The notes below the pieces were generated by a model. That model did not search any database. It was not told the DNA's origin and saw nothing but the letters and a program-made list of their open reading frames with translations. Shown here piece after piece: positions 1 through 10,736 of a stretch of DNA of 64,000 nucleotides (positions are counted from its first letter, which is position 1; each line of letters opens with the position of its first letter). This DNA comes from Dacryopinax spathularia. Lineage: Eukaryota; Basidiomycota; Dacrymycetes; Dacrymycetales; Dacrymycetaceae. The position numbers and the translations under genes are program-made. The stretch spans positions 744,001 to 808,000 of the forward strand of contig JBBPFI010000010.1 in NCBI GenBank assembly GCA_037974965.1. Reading direction: 5' to 3'.

Positions 1-33
1 GTCAAGATCGGACGTGCTGATGGGAAATGGTAG

Positions 34-300
34 GACCGCTGGGCCGACGCCTTCCGCAAAGCTCCCCGGCTTAAGACCCTCCTGCTCCGCTGCCTGGCCG
101 CGTTTGCAGCGCACGACAAACCGGCGATGTACGACGACTCGCAGTCTCTCTCCCTCTCTGATGCATTCCGGTCCGCTGTACCGGGCGTAGGCAGGGTACA
201 GACCCAGGTCATGCAAGGCCGAGATTTGGGGTTGTTGATTACGTGTTGGCGGTCGGCTGGCAAGGGCGTGGAGCACGGAGAGCTCGGGAAAGAGGAATGA
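34..300 (+). CDS. 3' exon of an unrecognised gene (5' end outside window)
   Basis: An open frame without an internal ATG start runs for 88 codons to a TGA at 298-300. It is preceded by CTGAT and a TAG acceptor at 31-33, so it reads as the last exon of a gene that begins upstream of the window. The peptide starts DRWADAFRKAPRLK and ends GVEHGELGKEE; it is mixed helical in composition, with no signal peptide, membrane segment or motif I recognise. The splice acceptor and stop fit well, but without the rest of the gene no function can be given, and a chance open frame is possible. Confidence 0.35.
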   Translation, partial: DRWADAFRKAPRLKTLLLRCLAAFAAHDKPAMYDDSQSLSLSDAFRSAVPGVGRVQTQVMQGRDLGLLITCWRSAGKGVEHGELGKEE

Positions 301-847
301 ATCCTCAACGGGTTGGTGTTTTTCTCTTGGCTCGTTCGGTTTTCGGTTTGGTTTGGTTCGTTTCGTCATCAGGGTAGAAGGTAGATTTAGATTCTAGCTC
401 AGATGGATCGGCGATGTGATGCGTCCACGTCGATGCGTTTCTCTTGGCTCGCGTTCTACGCGGTATGCTGTAGCTCATTACATCAAAGCTAGAAGCAAGA
501 TTTGTAGACTCTAGCTTAGAAATGTCATTCATGGACGAGCATGGGAGACGAGTTCCCAGGAATTTGTCGGATAGCCGGGTCTTGCGCCGATTTCGGAAGA
601 CCCTGTTGGGCCGAATGAATGATCTTGCGGGGCCTTCCTTCCAGGACCAGGCGCGTACGCCTTCGGCGCTGACCTGGTCACGTCATGTAGCCGACCGACG
701 TCCGCCAGCAGCAGGCCCGGGGCTGGGATGCTCTATATACTCCGTCCTCTGCGCTCTCTTCCCCCCATCCGCCGCCCTCTAGCCAGAGCAACAACCCACC
801 AGCATCTGACCAAGTTCCCGCTAAATACCCACCGAACGATAACGACC
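301..847. other. Intergenic region with a diverged direct repeat and a TATA box
   Basis: No convincing gene. It holds a G/T-rich tract (about 334-365), a diverged direct repeat of about 116 bp spacing (near 320-404 and 437-522; see findings), and the promoter of the next gene with TATATA at 734-739. Confidence 0.6.
734..739 (+). promoter_or_regulatory. TATA box of the ABM-like gene
   Basis: TATATA lies 109-114 bp before the ATG at 848, a usual distance for a fungal TATA promoter. It is a sequence match only. Confidence 0.55.
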
Positions 848-1611
848 ATGTCGACCGAAGAGCTCAGCTACGAATACGAGGTCATCTTCTATAAGCCGAA
901 CAAGGCTGATCCTGCGCTTGCCAAGGACAAGACTCTGGCTGGGCAAGCTATTCAGACGAAGCATGAGGACTTTGTGCGGTATGCGCTGGATGGCGTGAAG
1001 GTTGAGGACGATGATGTCGCTCTGAGGATATTGGAGTGGACTTCGTATGATGTACGTGGATGCTCATGGCATATGGAGAGCTAGCTAATGCATGTGTAGG
1101 GACATATGCGATTCCGATCCAGTGCTCTGTGTGTTTGAAGCTGTCCTAACGAACGATGGAAAGCTAACATGGCGCATATAGGTACCCGCAGTTCACCGCT
1201 GCCCGCGAGGGTGCCGCAGCTGGTGTCATTTCCCTCACGCACTACCATTTCTTCGGCCCGTTGAAGTTTGACACCGACGTCCCAGTCTACGAAGTGATCG
1301 ACATCAACCTGAAGCCCACCGCTACCTCCCCCGGCTCGTTCCCATTCTTCAAGGCGGCCGCTACTGAGGCACTCGAGATAGTCGGTTCTTACCCCAGCTC
1401 CCTGGGGTACACCTTTGGCGTGCAGAAGGAAGACCCGAGCAAGGTGCTGGCATTTATTGGCTGGAAGAGCGTTGAGGCGCATATGGAGGACTTTAGGAAC
1501 AGCGGGGATAATGGGTGGAACAAGTTCTTGGCCAAGTGGGGACCGGCACAGCAATACCTTGACGTCAAGGAAATGTTCCATATCAAGGTTGTCAAGCCTG
1601 AGTCTGCCTAG
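848..1611 (+). CDS. Tandem dimeric alpha/beta-barrel (ABM-like) protein
   Basis: Three exons: 848-1051, a 29-nt microexon 1100-1128, and 1182-1611. Both introns have GT-AG ends and CTAAC-like branch sites. The joined protein of about 220 residues reads smoothly across the microexon (SYD-GHMRFRSSAL-YPQFTAAREG). It has two related halves: a first ending in a W-T-S-Y-D-G-H-M-R-F strand/helix and a second with GWKSVEAHMEDF, the pattern of antibiotic-biosynthesis-monooxygenase-like ferredoxin barrels found in tandem in fungi. Such proteins are small cytosolic enzymes or binding proteins; no substrate can be inferred. No signal peptide is seen. A TATA box lies about 110 bp upstream. The fold assignment is moderately sure, the function is unknown. 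Confidence 0.75.
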
Positions 1612-1832
1612 GCAGAAGTGTAGAGGCGTAGGGAGGATGTTGCTTGCAGTAGTAGATGGGATCTCGGTCAATAAAGAATAATGAAATCAAGTGATAGGCG
1701 TAAAGGCGTGATATTGCTCAGCATGCATTTTGTCTTAGCAATACACACTGTATCCCATGCGCTGCCGCGCATACAACCAGAGCACCGCTACTGCTCACTC
1801 CTCTCCGACATCCCTCCACGCATGCGTCCTGT

Positions 1833-2611
1833 CTAGTAGACGAAGCCGAGGATCTTGCCACCAACGTTCTTCCTCCTGGCCTCCTCATGATCTAAGATAC
1901 CCGACGAGGTGGTCTGTATGCCCAGTCAGTTATATGCTGCAGAGAAGAACGGGAGGAGAAACGCACGAGGATGAGCTTGCCGAACTGACGAGCGGGGAGG
2001 AGCAAGTTGACCCAGTTCTCGATATCCTTAACCTGGATGTTGAACCGGGGGGAGATGACGCCAGTCTTGTTAAGACGGCCTGTCAGCTGGATGACGATCT
2101 TGCCGGCTCGGTGGTCGTCAATGAGCTCAAACTCTCCGATGTAGCCTGCAGATATATGCAGTCAGTATATATTCCGGCATGTAACAGGCGGAATAGTGAA
2201 GGAGACGAAAGGATGTCGTCTACTATACACGACCCAGGCGTAAAGGAAAGCCAAGACCGCTTTAAACATAGCGCGTCGGCAATAGCCAATTGATCTCTCG
2301 GTAGCGTTTGAATGTGGAACCGGTAGGATAACGGTCCACAGGTACCATTATCGCTCCGAGGGCCAGATCCATCTCGCATACGCAGGAAAACCGCAGGACG
2401 ATGCAAATGCATGGAATCGCAACTCACCATGCCGTTGCATGACGGAGAGGAACTTGACGATGACCTTCGACGAGGGGCGGATAAGCACCTGGCGCTTGCC
2501 GCGGCGCTCGGCATTGACGATGTTGTTGAGGCAGTCGTTCTGTAATTCCAATCAGCAATGTCCCAGTCCATTCCCACGATAAAGACTCACCAGGACAGAT
2601 ACGCGAACCAT
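1833..2611 (-). CDS. RPS22: 40S ribosomal protein S22 (uS8, S15a)
   Basis: Four exons on the minus strand: 2611-2591 (21 nt, MVRVSVL), 2539-2428, 2145-1967 and 1913-1833. They give exactly 130 residues, the usual length of eukaryotic uS8, ending GGKILGFVY. The protein binds 18S rRNA in the small subunit platform. Diagnostic stretches are [51 protein letters not shown] and DHEEARRKN. Introns 1 and 3 are about 50 nt, but intron 2 (2146-2427) is 282 nt and may hold a structured RNA. A possible extra intron lies in the 5' leader upstream of 2640. The gene is convergent with the ABM-like gene. Identity is certain. Confidence 0.97.
2146..2427 (-). ncRNA. Long RPS22 intron with possible intron-encoded small RNA
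   Basis: This intron is five times longer than its neighbours. In minus-strand sense it contains a 9-bp perfect or near-perfect hairpin at 2352-2327 (GATAATGGT / ACCGTTATC with an 8-nt loop), an ANANNA-type AGATCA at 2296-2291 and an ACA at 2182-2180. In budding yeast an RPS22 paralogue hosts the H/ACA snoRNA snR44 in its intron, which makes this a fair place to look. I could not fold a full two-hairpin H/ACA structure by eye, so this is only a candidate. Confidence 0.25.
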
Positions 2612-4240
2612 GGTGAATTAACTGCGAGTCGAAGCCGGAGAAAGAGGAACTAGCAAGGGCGTAAGTCCGCAGCTCAGAATGAGTGTCGCTGTGCAAGCTA
2701 ATGCAGCAGCGAGTCAAGCAAGCTATTCACCTGTCGAGGCGGCGGGGGTGAGCGCGAGGGCGAAGGCGAGGTGCAGAGCAAGGATGGCGACGACGACGAC
2801 GGCGAGCACCTCGGATTCACCCTTGCGCGCTTCGGCCGCAAGAGTGGCGAGGAGGCAAAGCCACAACTGTACAGTTCCGGGATTTAGGCTCTGTCGGCGT
2901 TACGGTGCTTATGAGCATCTCGGCGTTAGGGTATCAGAGGTATGGTAGTGGGTCGGACCCCCTCACTTCCTCCTTCGGACGTTACGATCTTCAGAATGAA
3001 AGGCAGAATGGATCGGATAGTTCTATGGAGCGATATTGATGGAACCCGTCAGTGACGGATAGGATAAGGCGAGATCCGACTGAAGACTCTCCCAAGACAC
3101 GCAAGGAGATCGTCGAAATCATAGCAATCTACGTCTCATCTAGCGGAAAATCCGTGTTTTCATTGGGAAGACAAAGGTTTGGACAACGCGCAGGAACAGT
3201 CCCTCTTGATCGGAGGGTCATTGAATACTGCCATAATAAGCTTATTACGCCGACAAGACACCTGATTACCGTCATGCGAGGTTTGAAGAGAACAGTTGTT
3301 TTGTGCGGGTAAGTGAACCGCAGGATAGAAGTTTCAACTACTTCTGCTCCATCTGAACTACTGTCTTCTTACACACATTTGCTCCGAGACGATGGATAGA
3401 GCCGACATTCACCCACGGCAGTATGAACATCCGTGAACAACAGACAGCAACTCGGTCCAAAACGCAGCTTCAGGCACGGTCGGCCGCCGAACATTGGCTT
3501 CTTTCCATATCGAGCGTCTCGGACAAGCTTCTTCTGCAAAGGCAACGTCCTTGAAGTTGGCTTTCGTTGCAAGATCAAGACCATCTCAGGTCGATGATAC
3601 ATCACGTAACTTTCCCCATTCCGGACGAGAGGGGAACAACGCGCCGCGCGGCCACCCGATCGCGGCCTGACCCCCTCCGCCCTCCAAGATCTCAGGGTGC
3701 GCGGCGAGGATCGATGGATGGATCGATGACGTTCTTTTAACTCTTCTCACCTATTCATGCGATGGACGATCGATTCTCCCACCATTCCTTTTCGTCCGAA
3801 CGTTGTACCACCCTTCTCGTAGAAGTCAACAAAGGAATTCTATTGGTCAAGAACGATAGGACCGGGGCCGGGAAGGGGACGCCACATGTCCGGCCGATCG
3901 CCTTTTGTCGAGATCGACCATGACAGCTGCTCACAATCGGGTCATCCATCATCTAGTTTTTCGACTGGAACGGGCGAGGAACCCCTGGATATCCGATCAA
4001 GAGCCCCGATCTTCTGGCTCGGACGACAATCGGGATATTGTCCTGCTTGCAAGAGAGCGGTATGAGGTAACGGGGTCCTGACTAAATGGCGGGAAGGGTC
4101 AGCCGAGAGCGCCGTGAGCGTGCCTGACGTTGAGAAGTTGCTCGTGAGGGGGCGTTTGTATAAGATCCTCGTACCGTCAGCCATCATCTCGTCATTCTCC
4201 CACTCCGGTCGTATTCACGCATTGCCCTTCCACAGTTAAC
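2612..4240. other. Intergenic region, 1.6 kb, no gene seen
   Basis: It contains the RPS22 leader (a possible 5'-UTR intron with GTGAAT donor near 2731 and CTAG acceptor near 2653, minus strand) and the promoter of the first NmrA-like gene. The open frames here (for example 3052-3312 and 3369-3605) have no recognisable composition or motif. Confidence 0.5.
4159..4164 (+). promoter_or_regulatory. TATA box of NmrA-like gene 1
   Basis: TATAAG lies 82 bp before the ATG at 4241. Similar boxes precede all six NmrA-like genes. Confidence 0.55.
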
Positions 4241-5347
4241 ATGTCTCCCAAAGTCGTTGTCGTCCTCGGTGCAACCGGCCTTCAAGGTGGCAGCGTCATC
4301 AATGCTCTCCTCGCTGCGCCTAAAGGCACGTACACCATCCGCGGCATCTCCCGTGATCCATCCTCCGCCTCCTCTCGCGCTCTCAGCGAGAAAGGCGTCG
4401 AGGTGGTCGCCGGCGAGCTCTCCTCCTTGGACTCGCTCAAAGCCGCCTTCGAAGGCGCGTATGCCGTGTTCGGCGTGACGATGCCCTTCACCCCTGTCTC
4501 CGAGCTGGTGCAAGGGAAGAATATCGTCGATGCTTGCAAGGCTCAGGGTGTCCAGCTTCTCGTCTGGAGCTCGCTCGTCAGCGCTTCGAAGGTATCGAAT
4601 GGGAAGTACACGAAGGTGAAGCACTGGGATGAGAAGGCGCAGGTGGACGACTATATCAAGCAGGTCGGTCAGCCGGCAGTGGTTCTCCAGACCGGAGGGT
4701 TCGTCGAGAAGCACGTCATGCCTCGCACCTCATTTCAGCACGTGTGCTGACCAAACAATAGTATCTTGACGTACCACTACCTTCGCCCTTCTTCGACTCC
4801 GGGCAAATGGGTGCTCGCCTGGCCTATCATTCGACCCACGACGGCGCTTCACATAACGTACATCAGTCTTGACCTTGGTCCGTGCGTCGCAAAGGCCATA
4901 GAAGTGTGGGAGGACAAGGAAGCGAGAGAGAAGCTCACGCGTGCGCCTATCCCCGTGTGTTCGTTCGAGATCACCATCCCTCAGATGGTGGAGATTATCT
5001 CAAAAGGTGCGTCTCTATCGCCCAGCCGTATCGCATGGTTCTGAAGCTAACTTGGCCGGTGGCAGTGACCGGGAAGGAAGTCGAATACGAGCGCATCCCG
5101 AGCATGCCGAACGAAGAACTCACGGAGGTGCGTTCCCTTTCCCCATTCTCCTTCTCATCCGGCTGACAGTATCTTTCCGTTGCAGATGCTCCTGGTTGCT
5201 GATGAGGGCCTCCAGTTCCCAGGTGTCACCTTCCCGCCCCAGATTTTTGTCGACCTCGGCGTCAAGTTCCATACGTTTGAAGACTATGTGCGGAAGGAGC
5301 TGTTGCCTAAGATGGCCGCCAACCCGACCGAAGCTGGCCGACAGTAA
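4241..5347 (+). CDS. NmrA-like family NAD(P)-binding protein (paralogue 1)
   Basis: Four exons: 4241-4710, 4762-5006, 5066-5127 and 5186-5347, giving 312 residues, the normal size of the family. The N-terminal Rossmann motif is VVVLGATGLQGGSV; later landmarks are AYAVFGVT, LLVWSS, QPAVVLQTGGF, YISLDLGP and the C-terminal FHTFEDYVRKEL. Family members are atypical short-chain dehydrogenases that bind NAD(P) and act as redox sensors, regulators or reductases, probably in the cytosol or nucleus. Intron 1 can only be placed in frame, and aligned with the five paralogues, if it uses a GC donor (GCACGT at 4711) and AG at 4761. There is no intron inside the glycine motif, unlike paralogues 2, 3, 4 and 6. 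The gene is convergent with the MFS transporter. The substrate is unknown. Confidence 0.9.
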
Positions 5348-5941
5348 AGGGACCCGATGGGTTCTGCCGCCGGAGTTGGCAGCCTTCTTTGGTCGTCATG
5401 CCGGCAATTTGAGGCTTTTTGGTAGCCAGGGGCAAAGAGGAGGGAAGGGGGATATTCCGAAATGCGGAGAAGAAGGAGGATGTCCGGAGTTTCTCCCCAG
5501 CTTTACCCGCCGGGCTGGCAAGCTCCGGGCCGCCGGCTATTAGACTGCCAGGATGGTTTACGCCTCGTGATGACGTGAAATCAAAGGGACTTGAATACCA
5601 AGACGCCCGATCTGAGCTGCGATAAGCGCCGCCCGCCGATCGGGGAGTGATTTTGCCGTAATCACACCGGTGCTGCTGGTCCAGCCGTTCGGCGCAAGGG
5701 GTGTTTTTCCGCCATTTGCTCGGTGTGAAGGTACCACATGGTTACTCGCACGGTCGCTTTCAAGATGTTTGGAATACCCTGAGCTCATGAAAGAGGGGCT
5801 TGCGGCAATCTCCGGCCTAAATTCCAGGAACATGTTTCCATAAGGGGAATAAAGTAATAATAGTCTGTCTGTCGTAATTCCGACCGTCCCTACAGCCAAC
5901 AAACCCCGGGCCACACGGGAACCAACAGTCGTCAGCCCACA
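5348..5941. other. Convergent intergenic region, no gene seen
   Basis: This 594-bp stretch separates the ends of the NmrA-like gene and the MFS transporter. I see no motif or plausible exon in it. Confidence 0.5.
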
Positions 5942-8084
5942 TCACTCCTTGGTCAATACGTCCTCCTTGAGGTCGTGGCCTGCTTCGGAGGTCTTGTCGT
6001 GCATGTGATAACCGAACTGGTCGGCCTTGGTGCTGGCGAACCTCCATGCTGGCACCTTGCTCTCGAATAGCATGTCCAGTTCACCGTACGACCTCCCTCG
6101 GGTTTCGGGCAGGCGGAGAATGCAGTATAATGTCGAAAGCGTCGCGGACACTGCCCAGAAGATACCGCTCTTCGGTCCCCAGTTCCAGGATGTCGGGGAA
6201 AGCATCCGGGGAACGATGATACCGCAGATGATGTTCATGATCTGGTAGGAGATTCGGGAGAGCACAATGGACTTCTGTCGTAACCGTGTTGACGAAACCT
6301 CGCCGATGAGCGTGTAGCAGATCGGACCGAGGGTCGCGTTGTAGACAAAGTTGAGAGCGATGAGCAGGGAACCAATCGCCCGATTGATCTCAGTTGAGCG
6401 ATCCGTGAAGCCAAGCCCCCCGATGATGAAGAGCACAATAGCCATGCACGCCATGCCGGCGGTGTAGAGAGTGCGGCGACCGAACATACTCAGCACTGCA
6501 GCAGCGGTCAGGGACACTTGAAGCTTCCTACTTCCGAACGCGACTTACAACCCCATGAGAAAATGGTACCGATGATGAACATCTAACAGCGCCAGATCAG
6601 CACAGAACGCAGCACAAGTGGGAGCTCCATACCGAATTGAGAACCATGTTCAGATCGAAGGAAGTCTGATTGGAGATGCCAGCTTGTTGTAAGAACTGTA
6701 CCCCTTGACCGATGAGGTTTTCTCCGGAAAGAAGCTGCAGAAGCAGGTCAAAACAATGTCCTGCTGGCTTTTGCAATGCAGAAACCACCACTTTCCTGCA
6801 TGGCGAAGACCATCATCACCTGGGAAGGAAATCAGCCCGGAAAACAGGGGGCAGATGAAGGCCAAAACGAACAATCTCGGTCCTGCGAAGGTCCGTGCCA
6901 CGGAAACAGTCGAGGTAGCTCGCGCCCGCCGCGGCCTGCTTCTCCAACTCGGTTGTATGAACCATCATGGCAACCGTGTTCCGCGCGTCCTGATCCGTGA
7001 ACAGTTCCGGGTTGGTGAGGCGACGTAAGCTGGCTTCGGCATCCTCAAGGCGACCTTGACGAACGAGCCACCAAGGACTTGTCGGGCAGAAGTAGACAAT
7101 GGTGCAGAGCGGAATAATCCAGACCCACTGGACGACGAATGGCAGTCGCCAGCCTGCCAGGACGTCGGTGTCTAGGGAATATAGCAGCAATTATGAGAAG
7201 ACTCACTCCAGTCGCTCTCGATATTAAGCGTGGCGGTGACAACACCAGATGACAGCAGAATACCGACACCCCAGCAGAGGTTGACATAGGCCGTCAGGTA
7301 CCCGCGAAGGTGGATCGGGCATACTTCAGAGGCATACGCAGTTGTAAGTGTCTGGAAAACACCCCAAGGTATTCCGCAGAAGACTTCGCCGATGACGAGC
7401 ATGGCTGCAAAGGCGTCAACTCGGTGAGACATCCAATCGGAGAACCCTGCGTACTCAGGCTGTTCGCGAAGACCATAATGAAGATAAAGCCAGTGAGCGC
7501 GATGAGTGAGGCCAGCATGACCTTCTTCGCGCCGAAACGTTCGGCCGCCCATCCATTAACAAAAAGACCGATGATGCCGCCTGCAGAGGAACCGTTGCTG
7601 AGCCCGGATTGCCACTCTGCCGGAATAACGTAACCATTCTCAGTGCCAGGGGCGGGAACACCAAATCTCCGGAGGAAGTTCGCTACATTTGGTCAGCACA
7701 AAGCAACCTCATACCCCGCATTCCAAGTACCTTGGCCGTAGAAAGATCCGATCTGTTAGCAGTGATGAGCACGAAGGTAGACACAAGGCTATGATGTACA
7801 AACCACAACAACATCGTAACCTTCCATAATGAGACTGTCAGGACGTGAGAGAACATACTTCGGTCGTATTTGACGGTGACCTACGCTCCAGACAGCGCCA
7901 TGCTCCAGAAGATGGCTTTCTTGTGAATTCGGAAGGCCTCTCTCAGAGTCATCTTGTGCTCCTGGGCATCGGCCATAGCACCATCGTGGATGACCTGCTC
8001 ATTGAGCTCGTGGCCGATGAGGCGGTCATTGTTGGCGACAACGACACCTGTGTCGTCCTTGTAGACTGCCTCTGAGTGTGACAT
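5942..8084 (-). CDS. MFS sugar transporter, alpha-glucoside permease type (paralogue 1)
   Basis: A multi-exon minus-strand gene from ATG 8084 to stop 5942. Nine introns of 41-65 nt can be placed by comparison with the transporter at 47852-49595; one exon is only 22 nt (IGSFYGQ). The protein of about 530 residues has a hydrophilic N-terminus, then twelve predicted membrane helices. Sugar-porter landmarks are LIMEGYDVVV, NGWAAERFGAKK (loop 2-3), GIPWGVFQTLTTAYASEV, TSPWWLVRQGR at the central loop, FLQQAG, MFGRRTLY and LPETRGRSYGELDMLF after helix 12. It probably imports a di- or oligosaccharide with protons across the plasma membrane. TATATA lies 83 bp upstream. The two introns around 6700-6900 are my least certain ones. 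The exact substrate is unknown. Confidence 0.88.
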
Positions 8085-8166
8085 GCTGGGCTTTTGGTCG
8101 AGGAGAAGCAGGAAGCGCCGATGACAGCACAAAGGAGCACCCGCTGCCGTTTTGAGAAGACATCGT

Positions 8167-8172
8167 TATATA
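8167..8172 (-). promoter_or_regulatory. TATA box of MFS transporter 1
   Basis: TATATA lies about 83 bp upstream of the minus-strand ATG at 8084. Farther upstream (8250-8380) the DNA is rich in CGG/CCG triplets that Zn2Cys6 regulators could bind, but no specific site can be named. Confidence 0.5.
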
Positions 8173-10656
8173 GCATTCAGCACCGGCCCGCTCAAGCGTT
8201 CCTGAAAAAGAAGACCGGTCGTTGAAATCTGCGTTACTCTGCGGAACATCTTCGGGGCCCCGTGGTTGCAGATGAAGGAGCCCCGCATGAGCCAATTCGG
8301 CTGCCGGCGGGCGACTGCGGTGCAAACTTGGGCCGGCACGAAGGCCGAATTTTCTCCCGCTGCGGCTTTGAAGGTGATCGGGTGGCTGTGTTATCAGATT
8401 CAACCCTATTTGTGCGCCCATTGGTTCCGAAATGAAGGTGCGCCGTCGTGAATCACTTCATCTCCGCAGAACTGTATCAGTGTTGCGACTACACCGTAAG
8501 TCCGGTCTGTACCGCTATCAGGCAGCCTCTTGCGGGTGCTATCGAGCGGGTAAACATCGGTTTTCTGATCAACTGTGGTGACAGCTCCTTCCCCATACGG
8601 AGATAGCTCCAGATCCTCTGCTCATTGTCCTTCGTCATAGCCGGACCTTCTCTTCCGTTATCCGCATGGCTTCGGTATGCCCAGTGCCGAACCGCCCGAG
8701 ATTGCTCTCCGGTCTGGTAAGTTCCTCGGCGACGGTTCCTGCGGCGACTAGCAGCCATCATAGCGCAGCGAGATAGACTCGGTCAACATCTCGGCGGTCG
8801 CGGCTAGCATAATGCTTCATCTGTGAAAACATCCCGGTATGCCATAGCATGTACTGCATATCCTACTCACACTCGCGATACTGTATAACCAACCCTCGAA
8901 ACTGGAGAGGCGCCGAATCAAGATGTCGGACACGCTAGCTTGGAGTCGGCATGGTTATGTTCGCGCTTGGGGATGATCTTCTTGAGTAAGCCCTGGCAGA
9001 TTTACTGTTCGGAAGCGCGGACCACCTGGAGCGGCTAGCTGAACCTTTTCTTCCGCCGGAACTTCAAGACGATAAACGAGGGCGCTCTGTTGTGGTGGTC
9101 AAAGGCGCATAACAGGTGCGCAAACATGTGAACGCAAGGAATGCTGATAATCTGATGTCCTTGGCATAGCTAGGGCATTCCATGTTGCGTCAATCTCCGC
9201 AATGCGCCGTTAGGAAACTCGCATTTCCACTGTCACACACGCATTAGGGCAAAATGATCAAATAAGAGAGATTGAAGTCAGGATCGATACTGGCCTGCCA
9301 CTACTCAACAAGTGCCGAGGATGGAGGGAACCTTCCATGGGGCCAAACTACAGTATCCGCTCGGCCTTGATCTTCGGACAGTTTTGAACCAGCGACTTGC
9401 AAGAAACCAGAGCCAGGTCTGGCCGATGTCGACGTCGAAAGATATACTCACCCGAGTGAAACACATGCTTTTCCCTGAAGGCGGCCACGCTCAACCTTCC
9501 TGCGGGTAGATGCAGCATACTGCTGCGTCCTGCTGCTCTGTTCCCATGCAGCGGTCTACGGCCATGTGCCATCAGATCGCGTATCAAAGGACCGGCTCAG
9601 GCAAAGCTACGGGTTATCAACAAGCATGACATGGAAAGCGTATAGACGAAGCGTGGCAGAATTATCCGCCAACACGCGGGTAACCCATGTATGATCTCTT
9701 TCAAGTGCATCCTTCGAGCCTCCACCAGGGGTTCTTGTGTGCTCTGCCCACGCATGGGTCCTGTTGCTCACGAGACTGGAACCACCCATAGGGCAAGAGC
9801 TGGCGCAATTTCTAGTCAAGTCGGCCGAAGCGCCAATGCTACTCGCGAACCAGGACCTATAAGCTCGATTGAAGGGCTCTCGACAAAATCTAATGTTGGA
9901 AAAGTAAAAACCATTTGCAGATGTAGCACAATGCACGATTGTAGCGTCGCACACAGGACGTCTGCGGATATGATATATACGCTCTCTCCCTGGAACAGGA
10001 TCACTTCTTCCATTAGTATGAGCTCAGAGACCAATAGAGCCGAGTAGTCGGTGAATGGAGAGTTGCGAGAAGTGGCATCGGAAATGCTGAAACGACTGAT
10101 CATGTGACCGGCTTTGAGCGACAAAACCACGCTGTCCCCATGACGCGACCAACGGACCAATCACCGTTCCCTTGCCTCGATCTCTCAGCCCCCATCTAGT
10201 AACGAAAATCCCTGACTGGCGATGTCACTCGCGCGCCCATGAGAGCAGCATGCCATGGGCTTTGCAGGTTCTTACGTGTCCATGTTATCGTATTTCATGG
10301 GCACCGCAGGGATGTGATGTGAAATAGGTAGTCGCGCAGATCATTTTCGTCCGATACCAGCGGCCTGCACTTGCGGAAGGCATTCTTCCGATAGGTTCGG
10401 TTGCGAATGAAATGCGCGTACTGATCCACCGAGCGATCTGGGGGACGACAATACGAATCAGTCAAGAATCATAGAAGGCCTGCCAGGAAGGTCATAAGAG
10501 TCGAGATGTAGGAACTGTCTGTCACGGGGCTCGATGTCGTTTCCTTCCTCATCAAGCAGATGATCAGGAGCAGTAATATGCGTAGGATCATGCAGGAGCG
10601 ATGATACAGGCAAGAGAACGCAGCCTGAAATTCTTCGCGGGGCTCTCATCATAGTC

Positions 10657-10663
10657 TATAAAA
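10657..10663 (+). promoter_or_regulatory. TATA box of NmrA-like gene 2
   Basis: TATAAAA lies 80 bp before the ATG at 10737. Confidence 0.6.
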
Positions 10664-10736
10664 CACATCGTAGCCAAAGCACACTGAGATGGATGCATCG
10701 TACCTTTAAAGATTCTTCATCACCACGCCTTTCATC

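Larger units (their letters stand above)
8085..10736. other. Gene-poor region of 2.65 kb
   Basis: This is the longest gap in the window. Many short open frames exist on both strands (up to about 130 codons), none with a credible start, splice pattern, motif or protein-like composition. I found no tRNA, repeat array or transposon feature. It must hold the divergent promoters of the MFS transporter and NmrA-like gene 2. Confidence 0.5.
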
